From Streptomyces sp. PsTaAH-137 (GTDB lineage: Bacteria; Actinomycetota; Actinomycetes; Streptomycetales; Streptomycetaceae): a stretch of DNA of 64,000 nt. The notes below the pieces were generated by a model. The model saw nothing but the letters and a program-made list of their open reading frames with translations. It ran no database searches and was not told where the DNA came from. The stretch lies in the NCBI RefSeq assembly GCF_003259365.1, contig NZ_QLLY01000008.1:62001-126000 (forward strand), written 5' to 3'. Numbering within the stretch: position 1 is the stretch's first letter; each line of letters opens with the position of its first letter. A program made the translations under genes and the position numbers. Below are positions 19,500 through 28,727 of the stretch, in pieces.

Positions 19500-19609
19500 T
19501 CCGGTCGGCACACCACCGCGCGCTGGACACCCCGGCGCGCGCCCCGCACTGTGATGCGGTGCAGCTGCGAAGGCCGTGCGCTGCTTGGTGACCTGGGGTG
19601 GAGACGGAC

Positions 19610-20572
19610 GTGCTGATCACTGTCGCGGATGTGGAAGCGGAAGCCGAGCGGATTGCCGAGTACGTCGTCCGGACCCCGACGGTTCCGAGCCCTGGATTGT
19701 CAGCGCTCCTGGGCGTGCCGACCACCGTGAAGCTCGAACTGCTCCAGCGCACGGGCTCGTTCAAGGCCCGGGGCGCGACCGCGAGACTGCTCACGCTCAG
19801 CGAGTCGGAACGGGCCGCCGGAGTCGTCACGGTCAGCGGAGGCAATCACGGCATCGCGCTGGCCGTCATGGCGGGCCTGCTGGACATCAAGGCGACCATC
19901 GTGATGCCGCGCTCCGCCCCGGCCGGTGCCAAGGACACCGCCGAGAGCTCCGGAGCGACCGTCCACATCGCCGACACGATGCACGGCGCGTTCGCCCTGG
20001 CCGACGAGCTCAGGGACGCGGGGCTCACCCTGGTCCATCCCTTCGACGACCCCGTTGTCGTAGCCGCCCAGGGCACGGTCGGCCTGGAGTTCGCGCAGGA
20101 TGCCGGAGATCTCACCGACGTGCTCGTGAGCATCGGCGGCGGTGCGCTGGCCGCCGGCGTCGCCACGGCACTGCGCGCGGCTCGCCCCGGAATCCGCCTC
20201 TGGGGCGTGGAGACCGAAGGCGCTCAGGCCATGTCGGCGGCCCTGGAAGCCGGCCGGCCGATCCCGGTCGAGTTGTCCTCGGTCGTCTCGACGCTCAGTG
20301 CTCCCAGCGCCTCCCAGCTCACCTACGACCATGCCTCGGCGCTGCTCACCGACGTGCTCACGGTGACCGACGCCGAGGCCGTCCAGGGCTCACTGGACCT
20401 CGCCGACCACGCGAAGGTCTGGGCCGAACCCGCCGCCGGTTGCCTGCTGCCCGCCGCCCGTCAGGTCGTCGCACGCGTGGGCCAGGACGCCAGCCTCGGC
20501 CTGGTGATCTGCGGAGGCAACGCCACGACCACCGACATCGCCACCTTGGCCGAGCGCTTCGGCCTGCGCTGA
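19610..20572 (+). CDS. PLP-dependent threonine/serine dehydratase family protein
   Basis: 320 residues from GTG 19610, which has GGAG six bases upstream; GTG 19598 would add four residues. Fold-type II PLP hallmarks: RTGSFKARGA (Schiff-base Lys near 52), SGGNHG phosphate-contact loop, and SIGGGALAAG glycine-rich loop. There is no regulatory ACT domain. Likely deaminates L-threonine or L-serine to a 2-oxo acid plus ammonia; serine racemase or hydroxyaspartate dehydratase activity cannot be excluded. The gene converges on the thioester surface-protein gene. Confidence 0.88.
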   Translation: MLITVADVEAEAERIAEYVVRTPTVPSPGLSALLGVPTTVKLELLQRTGSFKARGATARLLTLSESERAAGVVTVSGGNHGIALAVMAGLLDIKATIVMPRSAPAGAKDTAESSGATVHIADTMHGAFALADELRDAGLTLVHPFDDPVVVAAQGTVGLEFAQDAGDLTDVLVSIGGGALAAGVATALRAARPGIRLWGVETEGAQAMSAALEAGRPIPVELSSVVSTLSAPSASQLTYDHASALLTDVLTVTDAEAVQGSLDLADHAKVWAEPAAGCLLPAARQVVARVGQDASLGLVICGGNATTTDIATLAERFGLR

Positions 20573-20582
20573 CGCCGCCCGT

Positions 20583-20642
20583 GGTGCGGGGTCAGGGGCG
20601 GGGGAGATCACATCTCGCCCCTCCCCCGACGGACCCCGCACT
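20583..20642. terminator. Bidirectional terminator between convergent genes
   Basis: An imperfect long inverted repeat: GTGCGGGGTC on the left pairs with GACCCCGCAC-like sequence on the right (GGACCCCGCAC), and an inner GGGGCGGGGGAGAT pairs with ATCTCGCCCCTCCCCC. It fills the 76-base gap between the two convergent stop codons. Confidence 0.65.
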
Positions 20643-20648
20643 CACTAC

Positions 20649-22088
20649 TCACTCGCCCCCGGACTCCCCCTCCGCCGGCGCCTTCTTCTTGCGTACGAGG
20701 ACCAGCGCGGCGCCGCCGACCAGGACCAGCACGATGGCCGTACCCGCGATCACCGGGGTCGCGTTCGAGGCACCGGTCTCGGCCAGGTCCGTGCCGGGGG
20801 TGCCGGTGCCACCCACCGAGGCGGGGCTGGGCTGGGTCGTGGTCTGGGTGCGCAGGCCGTTGTCGTCGGCGTTGGCCGCGGAGGCCGTGCGGCAGTCGAG
20901 GATGCCGCGCAGGCGCTTCTCGAAACCGTGCGGGCCCTCGATCGTGAAGTCGTAGGCCTGGTCCTCCTGCAGCGGTATCGTCACCGTCCGCGTCGCCTCG
21001 GCCGGGACCGTGTATTTCTCGTCCATCAGCTCGAAGGTGAACGGCTCGTCGCCCTTGTTGGCCACCGTGATGTCGACGCCGCTCTTGTCGCAGTTCTTCT
21101 GCGCGGAGAGGGCCGGGACAGCGCCCTGCCTCGCCCAGGTCGCCGTGGCGGTCGCGGAGACCGTGGACTCGCTGGAGCCCGCGAGGATCTGCGTCTGGCT
21201 GCGGGTGTCGGAGGTGAAGGCGCGGCCCACCGGCACCGTCGTCGAGGCCTGCACGGTCAGCGCCGCCGAACCCGCGTCGGCGTCCTCGGGTATGTCGAAG
21301 TACAGACGGCTGCCGTCGGTGGCGGACGTGACCGGCTCGCCCTTCTGGTCGACGATCCGCACGCCTTCCGCGGCGGCCTCGGCGGGCGGCGTCACACCGA
21401 CGCTGTCGGCGTCGGTGCGCACCGTGACCGGTCCGACCCGCTCGCCCTGGTGCCCGGAGACCGCCTGCGGCATCAGCGTCAGCGACGCCGTCGGCTCGGT
21501 GAGGGTCAGCGCACTGCGCTGCAGATAGTCGGCGAGCTTCTCGGCGGCGGGGCTGACGGCCTCGACGTCGGCCTGGTCCGAGTAGCGCCAGATGGCGACC
21601 TGGGTGCCGGCCGCGGCGTCCTGCTCGGTGAGAGTCTTGGTGCCGGCCTTGCGGGCCAGCGCGGCGAGATCGTTGACCTGCGGGTACGAGTTCTGCAGGA
21701 TCCAGCGGATCTTGCCCGCGTCCTTGTTGCCGCCCAGCGAGGTGCTGCTCCAGGCGGTCTCCTGGTACCGGGCGTCGGTCTGTGTCGGGTTGTGGATGTC
21801 GACGCAGTACGTCTGGAGCATGCCGCCGCCGTCGACGGTCATCAGGAACAGGCCGGCGGAGACCTGCTCGCCCTTGCCGTCCTCGTGCACGACGGCCGTC
21901 CCGTGCGTGTCCATGCCGCTGATGACGGCGCTCGCCCCGCTGCTCTGCTCCGGGGCACCGTCGACCGCTCGGGCCGGGCCCGCACCGGATATCGCGCCGG
22001 CCATCACGAGCCCCGACACCAGAGCCGCCGCGGCGACCCGGGCGGTGGACCGCCCGCACCGTGCGGCCCGCGTGAACACTGAATACAC
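20649..22088 (-). CDS. Thioester-domain, LAETG sortase-anchored surface protein
   Basis: 479 residues. GTG 22088 is preceded by GAAAGGGA; GTG 22079 is an alternative. A signal peptide (VAAAALVSGLVMAGAISGAGPARA) leads into a thioester (TQXA) domain with Cys in LQTYCVDIHNPTQ and Gln in AAGTQVAIWRYSD, expected to form a Cys-Gln thioester able to bond covalently to a surface amine. A beta-rich region with repeats follows (VANKGDEPFTFELMDEKYTV), then a Thr/Pro-rich stalk, the sorting signal LAETG, a membrane helix and RKKK tail. LAxTG is the class E sortase motif in Streptomyces. Likely an adhesin displayed on the cell wall. Confidence 0.92.
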   Translation of the reverse strand: MYSVFTRAARCGRSTARVAAAALVSGLVMAGAISGAGPARAVDGAPEQSSGASAVISGMDTHGTAVVHEDGKGEQVSAGLFLMTVDGGGMLQTYCVDIHNPTQTDARYQETAWSSTSLGGNKDAGKIRWILQNSYPQVNDLAALARKAGTKTLTEQDAAAGTQVAIWRYSDQADVEAVSPAAEKLADYLQRSALTLTEPTASLTLMPQAVSGHQGERVGPVTVRTDADSVGVTPPAEAAAEGVRIVDQKGEPVTSATDGSRLYFDIPEDADAGSAALTVQASTTVPVGRAFTSDTRSQTQILAGSSESTVSATATATWARQGAVPALSAQKNCDKSGVDITVANKGDEPFTFELMDEKYTVPAEATRTVTIPLQEDQAYDFTIEGPHGFEKRLRGILDCRTASAANADDNGLRTQTTTQPSPASVGGTGTPGTDLAETGASNATPVIAGTAIVLVLVGGAALVLVRKKKAPAEGESGGE

Positions 22089-22441
22089 GTAATTCCCTTT
22101 CAGGCAGGACGCGTTGAAGCATGGGGGGTGATGTCCCGCCGCCAGAATCAATGCCGACCCGAACGACCCTGAACCCCCTTGAGGGGGCCCGGCCGACTCT
22201 TGAGCCCCTCGAAACCTCCGGAGCCTCCGAAGCCCTCGGACGCGCCTTTGAGATCAGGAAGGAGACCAGCAACTCCTTGCGCATCCTAAGGAAGTCGGCT
22301 GTGGCGGTTCTTTGAGGTTTCGTCCGCCCGGCGATCCGAATCGGAATCGTTATCCCCGAAACCATGTGCGAAGTGGGCCAATCGCCACATCACCGGCGGC
22401 TCATGGGCGGCGTTTCGTGACCGGCCGTCATGCACGGCGGG
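22089..22441. other. Intergenic region upstream of the surface-protein gene
   Basis: No gene seen. It should hold the promoter of the surface-protein gene and the 3' end of the ssbB transcript. CCCCC-TTGA-GGGGG at 22174-22187 is a short hairpin that may terminate ssbB. The rest has no feature I can support. Confidence 0.5.
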
Positions 22442-22885
22442 TCATCCGACCGGCTCCGGCTCGATCTCGAACGACGGCTCGTCCAGTGCCTGTTGCGCCG
22501 GATGCTCGCCACCCGCGCCCGCCGCCTTCCGCGTGGCCCTGCGGAACGCCGCCGTGCCGCGCGAGAGATCGTGGCCGACCGCGCTCGCCTGGATGTCGGC
22601 CGACGTCCAGTGCTGGCCGCCGCGCTCCTCGTCCCGCACCTTCAACCGGCCCTGCACGATGACCGGTTCACCGATGGTGATCGAGCCCTGCACATTGGCG
22701 CCCAGCGGCCCGTTGGCCCACACCGTGAAGAAGTTGGTGTGCCCGTCCACCCATTCATTGCGCACCCGGTCGAAGCGGCGCGGGGTCACCGCGAGCCGGA
22801 ACCGCGACACCGGCCCCGTCGGCAACTCCCGGTAGACCGGAGTCGTCGCGACATTCCCCACCACCGTCAGCAGCGTCTCGTTCAT
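22442..22885 (-). CDS. ssbB: Single-stranded DNA-binding protein, SsbB type (no acidic tail)
   Basis: 147 residues; ATG 22885 lies behind GGGAGGGCG. The OB-fold SSB pattern is clear: NETLLTVVGNVATTPVYRELPTGPVSRFRLAVTPRRFD, NEWVDGHTNFFTVWANG, then GEPVIVQGRLKVRDEERGGQHWTSADIQASAVGHDLSRG. The C-terminus ends EPSFEIEPEPVG and lacks the acidic DDDIPF-like tip that recruits replication partners in SsbA. This matches the second Streptomyces SSB, tied to chromosome segregation during sporulation. Symbol assigned on that basis. Confidence 0.85.
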   Translation of the reverse strand: MNETLLTVVGNVATTPVYRELPTGPVSRFRLAVTPRRFDRVRNEWVDGHTNFFTVWANGPLGANVQGSITIGEPVIVQGRLKVRDEERGGQHWTSADIQASAVGHDLSRGTAAFRRATRKAAGAGGEHPAQQALDEPSFEIEPEPVG

Positions 22886-23025
22886 GGCGTACGCCCTCCC
22901 CTGATCATCCGAAGACCGCGTCAGGTCACCGCACCGGCCACCTGACGACGGTCGCGGCCCGGGCCCCTCCCGAACCGCGATCCCCAGACTGCCCCCGCCC
23001 CCGATATCCCGCCGCCGCCTGTGCC

Positions 23026-24849
23026 CTACCGGCCGGTTGTGGAAATCCCCCTCACCCGTACGTACTGCTCCCGCACCTCCCGGTACCGCAGCAGCTCCGC
23101 CGCGACGGGATCGAGCACCCGCGCCCTGCCGCAGGCCGCCGCGGCATCCCGCAACCGGCGCTCCGCGTCCTGCCCGTACCGCCGCGCCGGCCCCTTCGCC
23201 GCGAACCGGCACGCCCACTCCACGCACGGCCCGCCCACGATGCCGGTCAGCATCATCAGCACGGGCACCCCGAGGTTGGGCGACACCACCCCGACGATCT
23301 GGCCCAACAGCCACAGCCCGCCCAGCACCTGAAGGACAGTCATCGAAACCTGCGCCAGCACCGCGACCGGCCACCACCCCGGGCGCGGCGGCCGCGCACC
23401 GGATCCGGACGCCGTTCCCGACTGCCGGGCCCCCGCGTCCGGCCCGTCCGCCGCCACGGCCAGTTCGTCGAGCGCCTGGGGCAGCCCCTCGGCGCCCCGC
23501 GTGGCCGCCTCGCGCACGGCCTGGCCCCAGGCCGTGGGCAGCCCGGTCGCCGCCGCGTCGCCGACGGCCCGTACCGCGTGCTCGACGCGCTGGCGCGCCG
23601 TGGTCTCCTCCTCTGCCGGCGGCGCGGCGGCCGGGGCGCTCGCGGTGGCGGCGCGCTGGGCCTCGTACCACCGCCAGAGCCTGAGCCAGGGCGTGCCGCA
23701 GGCCTTGTTCGCGCCGCGCGCCCACGCGCGTTCGGCGGCCTGTCCGGCGGCTGCCGCGCCGACCGCCTCGGCGAGCCGGTCGGCGAACTCCTCGCGGGCG
23801 GCCTCGCTCAGCCCGGTCTGCCGCCCGGCCGCGTACACCGGGCGCAGCCGGTGCGCCGCCGCGTCCACATCGGCGCCGATCCGTCGGGCGGCGGCGCGCC
23901 GCTCGCCGACGAACTGGTCCAGGGCCTCGCGCAGGTCGCCGACGCCGTCCCCGGTCAGCGCGGACAGCGGCAGCACGGTGGCGCCCGGTTCGCCGTGCTC
24001 GCCGAGCGCGATGCCGTCCTCGTCGAGCAGGCGCCGCAGGTCGTCCAGGACCTGTTCGGCGGCGTCGCCCGGCAGCCGGTCGACCTGGTTCAGCACGACG
24101 AACATCACCTCGGCGTGCCCGGCCATGGGCCGCAAGTAGCGCTCGTGCAGCATCGCGTCGGCGTACTTCTCGGGGTCGACGACCCAGATCACGGCGTCCA
24201 CGAGGGCGAGCACCCGGTCGACCTGCTCGCGGTGCGCGGGCGCGGCCGAGTCGTGGTCGGGCAGGTCGATGAGCACGAGCCCGTCGAGGGGCGTGTCGGC
24301 GTGCTGCCCCTGAAGCGGCCTGCGCCGCGAGCGGCCGGGGATGCCGAGCCGGTCGAGCAGCCCCGCCGCGCCGTCGGTCCAACTGCACGCGATCGGCGCG
24401 GAGGTGGTCGGCCGGCGCAGCCCGGTCTCGGACAGCGGCACACCCGCGAGGGCGTTGAACAGGGTCGATTTCCCGCTGCCCGTGGCCCCGGCCACCGCCA
24501 CGACGGTGTGCCGCGCGGAGAGCCTGCGGCGGGCGGCGGCCTCGTCGAGCACCCGGCCCGCCTCGGCGAGGGTCGGCCCGTCGAGACGGGTCCTGGACAG
24601 GCCCACGAGCTCGCGCAGCGCGTCCAGGCGCTCCTTCAGTTGTCCGTCGTCGTACGTTCCCGTGCCGGCCGGCGGCGCCGTCTCCAGGAGGTCTCCCGCC
24701 TGTCCGGCGGCCCGCCGCGCGATGAGCCCGTCGTCCCAGGCGCCTGCCTTCGGAGGCACGGACGGTTCAGCGGTCTCCGCACTCTGCGGGCCCTGAGGCT
24801 GATCGGAGTACTCGGTGTCGTGATCCGTGACGGCGGTCACCGCCCTCAC
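23026..24849 (-). CDS. Membrane-associated GTPase (YfjP/dynamin-like), downstream partner
   Basis: 607 residues. GTG 24849 forms a GTGA overlap with the upstream GTPase stop; GTG 24840 is possible. A disordered acidic N-terminus precedes a GTPase domain with P-loop GATGSGKS (about 121-128), switch motif LIDLPDHDS and the base-specificity motif NQVD. Two hydrophobic segments near 490-550 (VLAQVSMTVLQVLGGLWLLGQIVGVV and VPVLMMLTGIVGGPCVEWA) suggest membrane insertion. Together with the next gene it forms a paired GTPase operon; target unknown, perhaps membrane remodelling. Confidence 0.85.
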   Translation of the reverse strand: MRAVTAVTDHDTEYSDQPQGPQSAETAEPSVPPKAGAWDDGLIARRAAGQAGDLLETAPPAGTGTYDDGQLKERLDALRELVGLSRTRLDGPTLAEAGRVLDEAAARRRLSARHTVVAVAGATGSGKSTLFNALAGVPLSETGLRRPTTSAPIACSWTDGAAGLLDRLGIPGRSRRRPLQGQHADTPLDGLVLIDLPDHDSAAPAHREQVDRVLALVDAVIWVVDPEKYADAMLHERYLRPMAGHAEVMFVVLNQVDRLPGDAAEQVLDDLRRLLDEDGIALGEHGEPGATVLPLSALTGDGVGDLREALDQFVGERRAAARRIGADVDAAAHRLRPVYAAGRQTGLSEAAREEFADRLAEAVGAAAAGQAAERAWARGANKACGTPWLRLWRWYEAQRAATASAPAAAPPAEEETTARQRVEHAVRAVGDAAATGLPTAWGQAVREAATRGAEGLPQALDELAVAADGPDAGARQSGTASGSGARPPRPGWWPVAVLAQVSMTVLQVLGGLWLLGQIVGVVSPNLGVPVLMMLTGIVGGPCVEWACRFAAKGPARRYGQDAERRLRDAAAACGRARVLDPVAAELLRYREVREQYVRVRGISTTGR

Positions 24850-26483
24850 CTCTCCTTCTGCAGCAGCGAAAGGGCCGCGATCAGTTCGGCCTGGGATTCC
24901 GGGGTGACGCCGAGTCCGTCGAGCGGCGTGAGCCGGCGTTCGCGCTCCGCGCCGAGCACGGTGTCCAGGTACTCGCTGAGCAGCCGCCCACCGCGGTCGC
25001 GCAGCTTCAGAGCGCCCTGCGCGCCGATGCGCTCGGCGAGGTACTCACCCGCGGCCCTGGCCCGCCGGCCGCCGAGCAGCGCGGTGGCGACGAGCGCGGC
25101 GACGACCTCGGGCTCGGGCGGCGCGACGCCTTGCAGGTCGCCGACGGCCCGCACTTCCTCCTCCGCGTACTCCTCAAGGACCCGCCGCCACCGTCGTACG
25201 GCCATCCCGATGCGGTGCTCGGCGCTCTCCAGCTCGGGGTCCCGCCCGGTCAGTTCGGGTGCGGCGCCGCCCGGTTCGCGCCGCCAGGCCTCGTCGACGC
25301 GCTGGTCGGCGGCGCTCACGGCGCACAAAAGAAGAGCGCTGAGACTCTCCACGAGCGCGTCGAGGAGTTCCCCGGCCGAGCAGTCCAGCGGATAGCTCCG
25401 CCACCGCTTGAGGGCGTCACCGGCGAGCACGCCGCCCCGCTGCAAACGGCTGCGTACGCGCGCGTGCTCGTTCTCGTACGCCTCCTCGACGGCGGTGGTG
25501 AGCCGTACGGCGGCCGAGTGCTGGGCGGCGACGGCGGCGGCCAGCTCCGGCATGCGGGCCCGGAGCGAGTCGAGCACGCCGCGCGCCGTACGGGTCACGG
25601 CGATGGCCCGGGCGTCGGAGTCCTGGACACGATGGGTGAGCCAGGCCCGCAGCGGCGCCACGGCGGTCGCGGGGAGCAGTCCGCCGTTCCCGGTGGACTC
25701 GGGCAGCTCGGGAACGGTGAAGCGCGGTACGTCGCCGAGCCCGGCCTTGGTGAGCAGGGCCCCGTACTGCCGCGACACCTCGGCGACGACCTGATGCGGT
25801 ACGCGGTCGAGCACGGTCACCAAAGTGGCGTCGTACTCCTTTGCGGTACGCAGCAGATGCCACGGCACCGCGTCGGCGTACCGGGAGGCGGTGGTGACCA
25901 TGATCCAGACGTCGGCGGCGCTCACGAGCCGAGCCGCCAGCAGTCGGTTCTCGTCGACGAGGGAATCGACGTCGGGCGCGTCGAGCAGCGCGAGCCCCTG
26001 CGGCAGCGTGCCCGCGGTCTCGACCCTGAGCACCTGCTCCCCGTCCTCCAGTACGGGGTCCAGCGCGTCGTCGTCCGGGTCCGCGGCCTCGTCGTCGGCC
26101 TGGCGGGGCACCCACACGCGCGTGAGGTCGGGCAGCACCCGCATCCCGGAGAACCAGTGGTGGTCGTCCGGGTGACAGACCAGCACAGGTGTACGGGTCG
26201 TCGGCCGCAGCACACCGGCCTCGCTCACCACACGCCCTACGAGTGAATTCACCAGAGTGGACTTGCCGGCACCGGTGGACCCGCCGATCACGGCGAGCAG
26301 GGGCGCTTCGGGAGCGCGCAGCCGGGGCACCAAGTAGTCGTCGAGCTGTGCGAGCAACTCGTTCCTGTTGGCACGCGCGCGTGGCGCCCCCGCGAGGGGA
26401 AGCGGGAAGCGCGCGGCGGCGACACGGTCGCGCAGCGCGGTAAGTGCGTCGAGCAGCTGAGGCCGTACGTCCAAGGTCACCAC
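24846..26483 (-). CDS. GTPase, dynamin-like family, upstream partner
   Basis: 545 residues from GTG 26483; GTG 26480 and ATG 26522 also lie in frame and no ribosome site clearly decides. P-loop GGSTGAGKS (about 67-75), switch motif ALLDAPDVDS, and VTVLDRV where the NKxD motif is expected, so base specificity is degenerate. The remainder is helical with no strong membrane segment. It overlaps the second GTPase gene by four bases, implying equal expression and probably a heteromeric complex. Confidence 0.83.
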   Translation of the reverse strand: MVTLDVRPQLLDALTALRDRVAAARFPLPLAGAPRARANRNELLAQLDDYLVPRLRAPEAPLLAVIGGSTGAGKSTLVNSLVGRVVSEAGVLRPTTRTPVLVCHPDDHHWFSGMRVLPDLTRVWVPRQADDEAADPDDDALDPVLEDGEQVLRVETAGTLPQGLALLDAPDVDSLVDENRLLAARLVSAADVWIMVTTASRYADAVPWHLLRTAKEYDATLVTVLDRVPHQVVAEVSRQYGALLTKAGLGDVPRFTVPELPESTGNGGLLPATAVAPLRAWLTHRVQDSDARAIAVTRTARGVLDSLRARMPELAAAVAAQHSAAVRLTTAVEEAYENEHARVRSRLQRGGVLAGDALKRWRSYPLDCSAGELLDALVESLSALLLCAVSAADQRVDEAWRREPGGAAPELTGRDPELESAEHRIGMAVRRWRRVLEEYAEEEVRAVGDLQGVAPPEPEVVAALVATALLGGRRARAAGEYLAERIGAQGALKLRDRGGRLLSEYLDTVLGAERERRLTPLDGLGVTPESQAELIAALSLLQKER

Positions 26484-26873
26484 ATGCGAAGAATGCCCAA
26501 TTTTGGTGGCTTTCTGAAGCATATGAGCGCACCTGCGCGCCGATAACACGCCAGAACAGACCAGGAGGCCCAGCCGAAGCCTCCGACGGCGCCACAAAAG
26601 GGGCGTGATACGCCACAGGAAGCACACAGCGGGACGGAAGGGTAAACAGGGGGCGCAGGCATAACGAGTGCACAACACCCGTGGCTGGAGTCGCCAAAAG
26701 CGATGCAGGATTCGTACCCACCTGCGATTATCAGGATCGCTTCACTGAACCTCCACATCGCGTCGCGGAGGCGAAGCAGCAAGGACCGGGACCCGGGAGC
26801 CCTATCCTTGTCCCCGGCAAGGTCATGGATCACCCCCACTTCCATCCGGCCGAGCCACCGGCCACACACACCG

Positions 26874-26946
26874 GCCCCCGTAGCTCAGTGGATAGAGCAG
26901 GCGCCTTCTAAGCGCTTGGCCGCAGGTTCGAGTCCTGCCGGGGGCG
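26874..26946 (+). tRNA. tRNA-Arg (anticodon TCT)
   Basis: A 73-nt cloverleaf can be drawn: acceptor GCCCCCG/CGGGGGC with discriminator G, D arm GCTC...GAGC, anticodon stem GGCGC/GCGCT around loop CTTCTAA (TCT, reading AGA), T arm GCAGG-TTCGAGT-CCTGC. CCA is not encoded. Its 3' 46 bases are the integration target of the 25-kb element. The 390 bases to the left, up to the GTPase start, hold no other gene I can support. Confidence 0.95.
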
Positions 26947-26953
26947 CCTCTCA
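26901..26953. repeat. attL, 53-bp direct repeat
   Basis: Identical to 51945-51997. It begins in the anticodon arm of the tRNA-Arg gene and runs through the 3' end plus 7 bases. The flanking bases differ (G/A before, G/C after), fixing the repeat at 53 bp. Confidence 0.93.
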
Positions 26954-26955
26954 GA

Positions 26956-26978
26956 GGCCTCACTTCGGTGGGGCCTTT
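26956..26978 (+). terminator. tRNA terminator carried by the element end
   Basis: GGCCTCAC-TTCG-GTGGGGCC followed by TTTCT, 10 bases past the tRNA. A diverged sister copy lies after attR, so the element brings its own replacement terminator. Confidence 0.8.
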
Positions 26979-27135
26979 CTGCTGGTCAGAGGCCCTTTAC
27001 ATGCACACGCAGAAGCCCCGGCCACTCCCCCGCCGATCATGGGGTGGGTCCGGGGCTGTCCGGCTGAAACCGGGTCTCTGCGGGTCGCTGTGTCGAATAC
27101 GTGTCGAAGTTTTCGGCGGCGGGGCGGTCTGTGGG

Positions 27136-28530
27136 TCAGTCGGTGTCGGTGAGGTCTTCGAGATCCCCAGCCGCTTCGAGCCGCCTCTTCAGGTCCGGCA
27201 ACTGGCCGTCGACGCACCGGGCGTAGATCGAGAGCAGCACGGGGACGCTGTTGCCTGCCCAGTCGGCCACCTGAGCGGGCGGGATCCCGTCGTTGAGCCA
27301 CTTGGTCAGGCGGGTGTGCCGGAGGTCGTACACGCGCTTGCCCATGGGCGACTCGAAGACGTGCGGAGGCAGCACGGCCTCGCGGGCGCTACGCCAGGCG
27401 CGCCGGAAGACGGAGCCAGCGAGGACGCCGGTCTTCTCGCCCCGGAAGAGGAGATCACCGGGCTTCAGTTCTTCGTCCTCGATGTGCTGGCGGAGGATCC
27501 GGGTCAGGGCGGGGTGCCCTGGAACGGTTCGTGTCTCCCCTTCGGCGCGGCCTTTGAGGTCACGCTCTTCGTGGATCTCTCCCGTGTCCGTCCACTGCTT
27601 GCCGACTTCCGGCGTCGCCGTGTGGATCAGGAGTTCGCACCACTGGTCGTTCGCGTCGACATCGGGCAGCTTCACGTCGGCTACGCGCATGGCCACTGCC
27701 TCTTCCGGGCGCGGCCCGCAGTAGTACAGGGCTGCGAAGAACGCGTGCAGCCGCTTACCGCCCCGCGGCCTCTGACGGACCCAGTCGAGAAGCGCGGCAG
27801 CTTGCGCCGGATTGATCAGGCAACGTTTGTCGACGGCGTTCGTGGTCTTGGTGGTGGTCGTTGCTTCCTTGCCCTTGGGAAGGGGGTTGGCGCGAAGGAT
27901 GCGACGCCGGATCGCGTGCTTCATGACGACGTTGAGGATTCGGCGGTGGCGCTTACGAGACCATGCTGCCGCCTGTTTGCCGTCGAGCCGCGTATCGATG
28001 GCCCGAAGGACCTCGTCGACCTTCTCGGGATCCTCCCAGGACGAGACGGGGAGGGAGTTCCGCTCGATCCATCGAAGGATGATCACAACGTCCCGCGGGG
28101 CGTCCGGCCGGCGGTTCACGTTGAAGGCCCACTCACGCAGGGCGGTGCGCACGGCGACGGGATCGAACTGGGCGGGCCGAGCGCGCAGCAGAGCGATCGT
28201 GATGGCTGTGAGCGTCTTGGCGGTGTTCTTTCGGCTGTTGCCGCCGAGTTGGGGCCAGCGCGCATCCACGTACTGAATGGCGAACGTGTACCAGCTCATG
28301 GAGGCCGCCTTGGAGCGGTGCGACACGGGAAGCCCCGTAGCAATGACGAAGCCCTCCCCCTTGCTGGTCGCCTGGATCAACTCGGAGCGGAACCCTTCGG
28401 CGAGTGCGACCGTGCTGAATGGCTCGCGCCATGCCTTACCCGCGACCATCCATCGCACCGTGTACGTGGTCTTGCGGGCGCCCTTGTACGGGAGGATCTT
28501 GTACACCTTGACGTCGTAAGTCGTCTCCAT
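27136..28530 (-). CDS. int: Tyrosine-recombinase integrase
   Basis: 464 residues. Catalytic residues of the tyrosine recombinase family are visible: Arg I in YYCGPRPEEAVAMR, the H-x-x-R box in YDLRHTRLTKWL (about 404-407), Trp/His position in VADWAGNSV, and the nucleophile in LLSIYARC (Tyr near 436). The N-terminal part has an arm-binding and SAM-like core-binding region. It sits next to attL, as usual for AICE integrases that recombine into tRNA 3' ends. Its ATG shares one base with the stop of the excisionase gene, so both are made together. Confidence 0.95.
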   Translation of the reverse strand: METTYDVKVYKILPYKGARKTTYTVRWMVAGKAWREPFSTVALAEGFRSELIQATSKGEGFVIATGLPVSHRSKAASMSWYTFAIQYVDARWPQLGGNSRKNTAKTLTAITIALLRARPAQFDPVAVRTALREWAFNVNRRPDAPRDVVIILRWIERNSLPVSSWEDPEKVDEVLRAIDTRLDGKQAAAWSRKRHRRILNVVMKHAIRRRILRANPLPKGKEATTTTKTTNAVDKRCLINPAQAAALLDWVRQRPRGGKRLHAFFAALYYCGPRPEEAVAMRVADVKLPDVDANDQWCELLIHTATPEVGKQWTDTGEIHEERDLKGRAEGETRTVPGHPALTRILRQHIEDEELKPGDLLFRGEKTGVLAGSVFRRAWRSAREAVLPPHVFESPMGKRVYDLRHTRLTKWLNDGIPPAQVADWAGNSVPVLLSIYARCVDGQLPDLKRRLEAAGDLEDLTDTD

Positions 28531-28727
28531 CAGGCGGCGTCCTCACGGTCGTCGAGCCAGAGGTCGAGGTCGCTCCGCCGGATCCTGAGGTCGCCGTTCG
28601 GGAGCTTGATGCAGCGTGGTGCGCGTCGCTTGGCGCGCCAGTCGTAGAAGGTCGAGCGCGAGATGCACAGTTCGGCGCAGACCTCGGCGAGGGTGAGCAT
28701 GTTGCGCGTGCGGACTGCCGTAGTCAC
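28530..28727 (-). CDS. xis: Excisionase, MerR-like helix-turn-helix
   Basis: 65 residues from GTG 28727, with AAAGGAG upstream and a GTGA overlap with the rep stop. The winged helix-turn-helix (MLTLAEVCAELCISRSTFYDWRAKRRAPRCIKLPNGDLRIRRSDLDLWLDD, split: HTH then wing) is the AlpA/Xis type found beside pSAM2-type integrases. It directs int-mediated excision by binding near the att sites. Located between rep and int in one operon. Confidence 0.9.
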   Translation of the reverse strand: MTTAVRTRNMLTLAEVCAELCISRSTFYDWRAKRRAPRCIKLPNGDLRIRRSDLDLWLDDREDAA

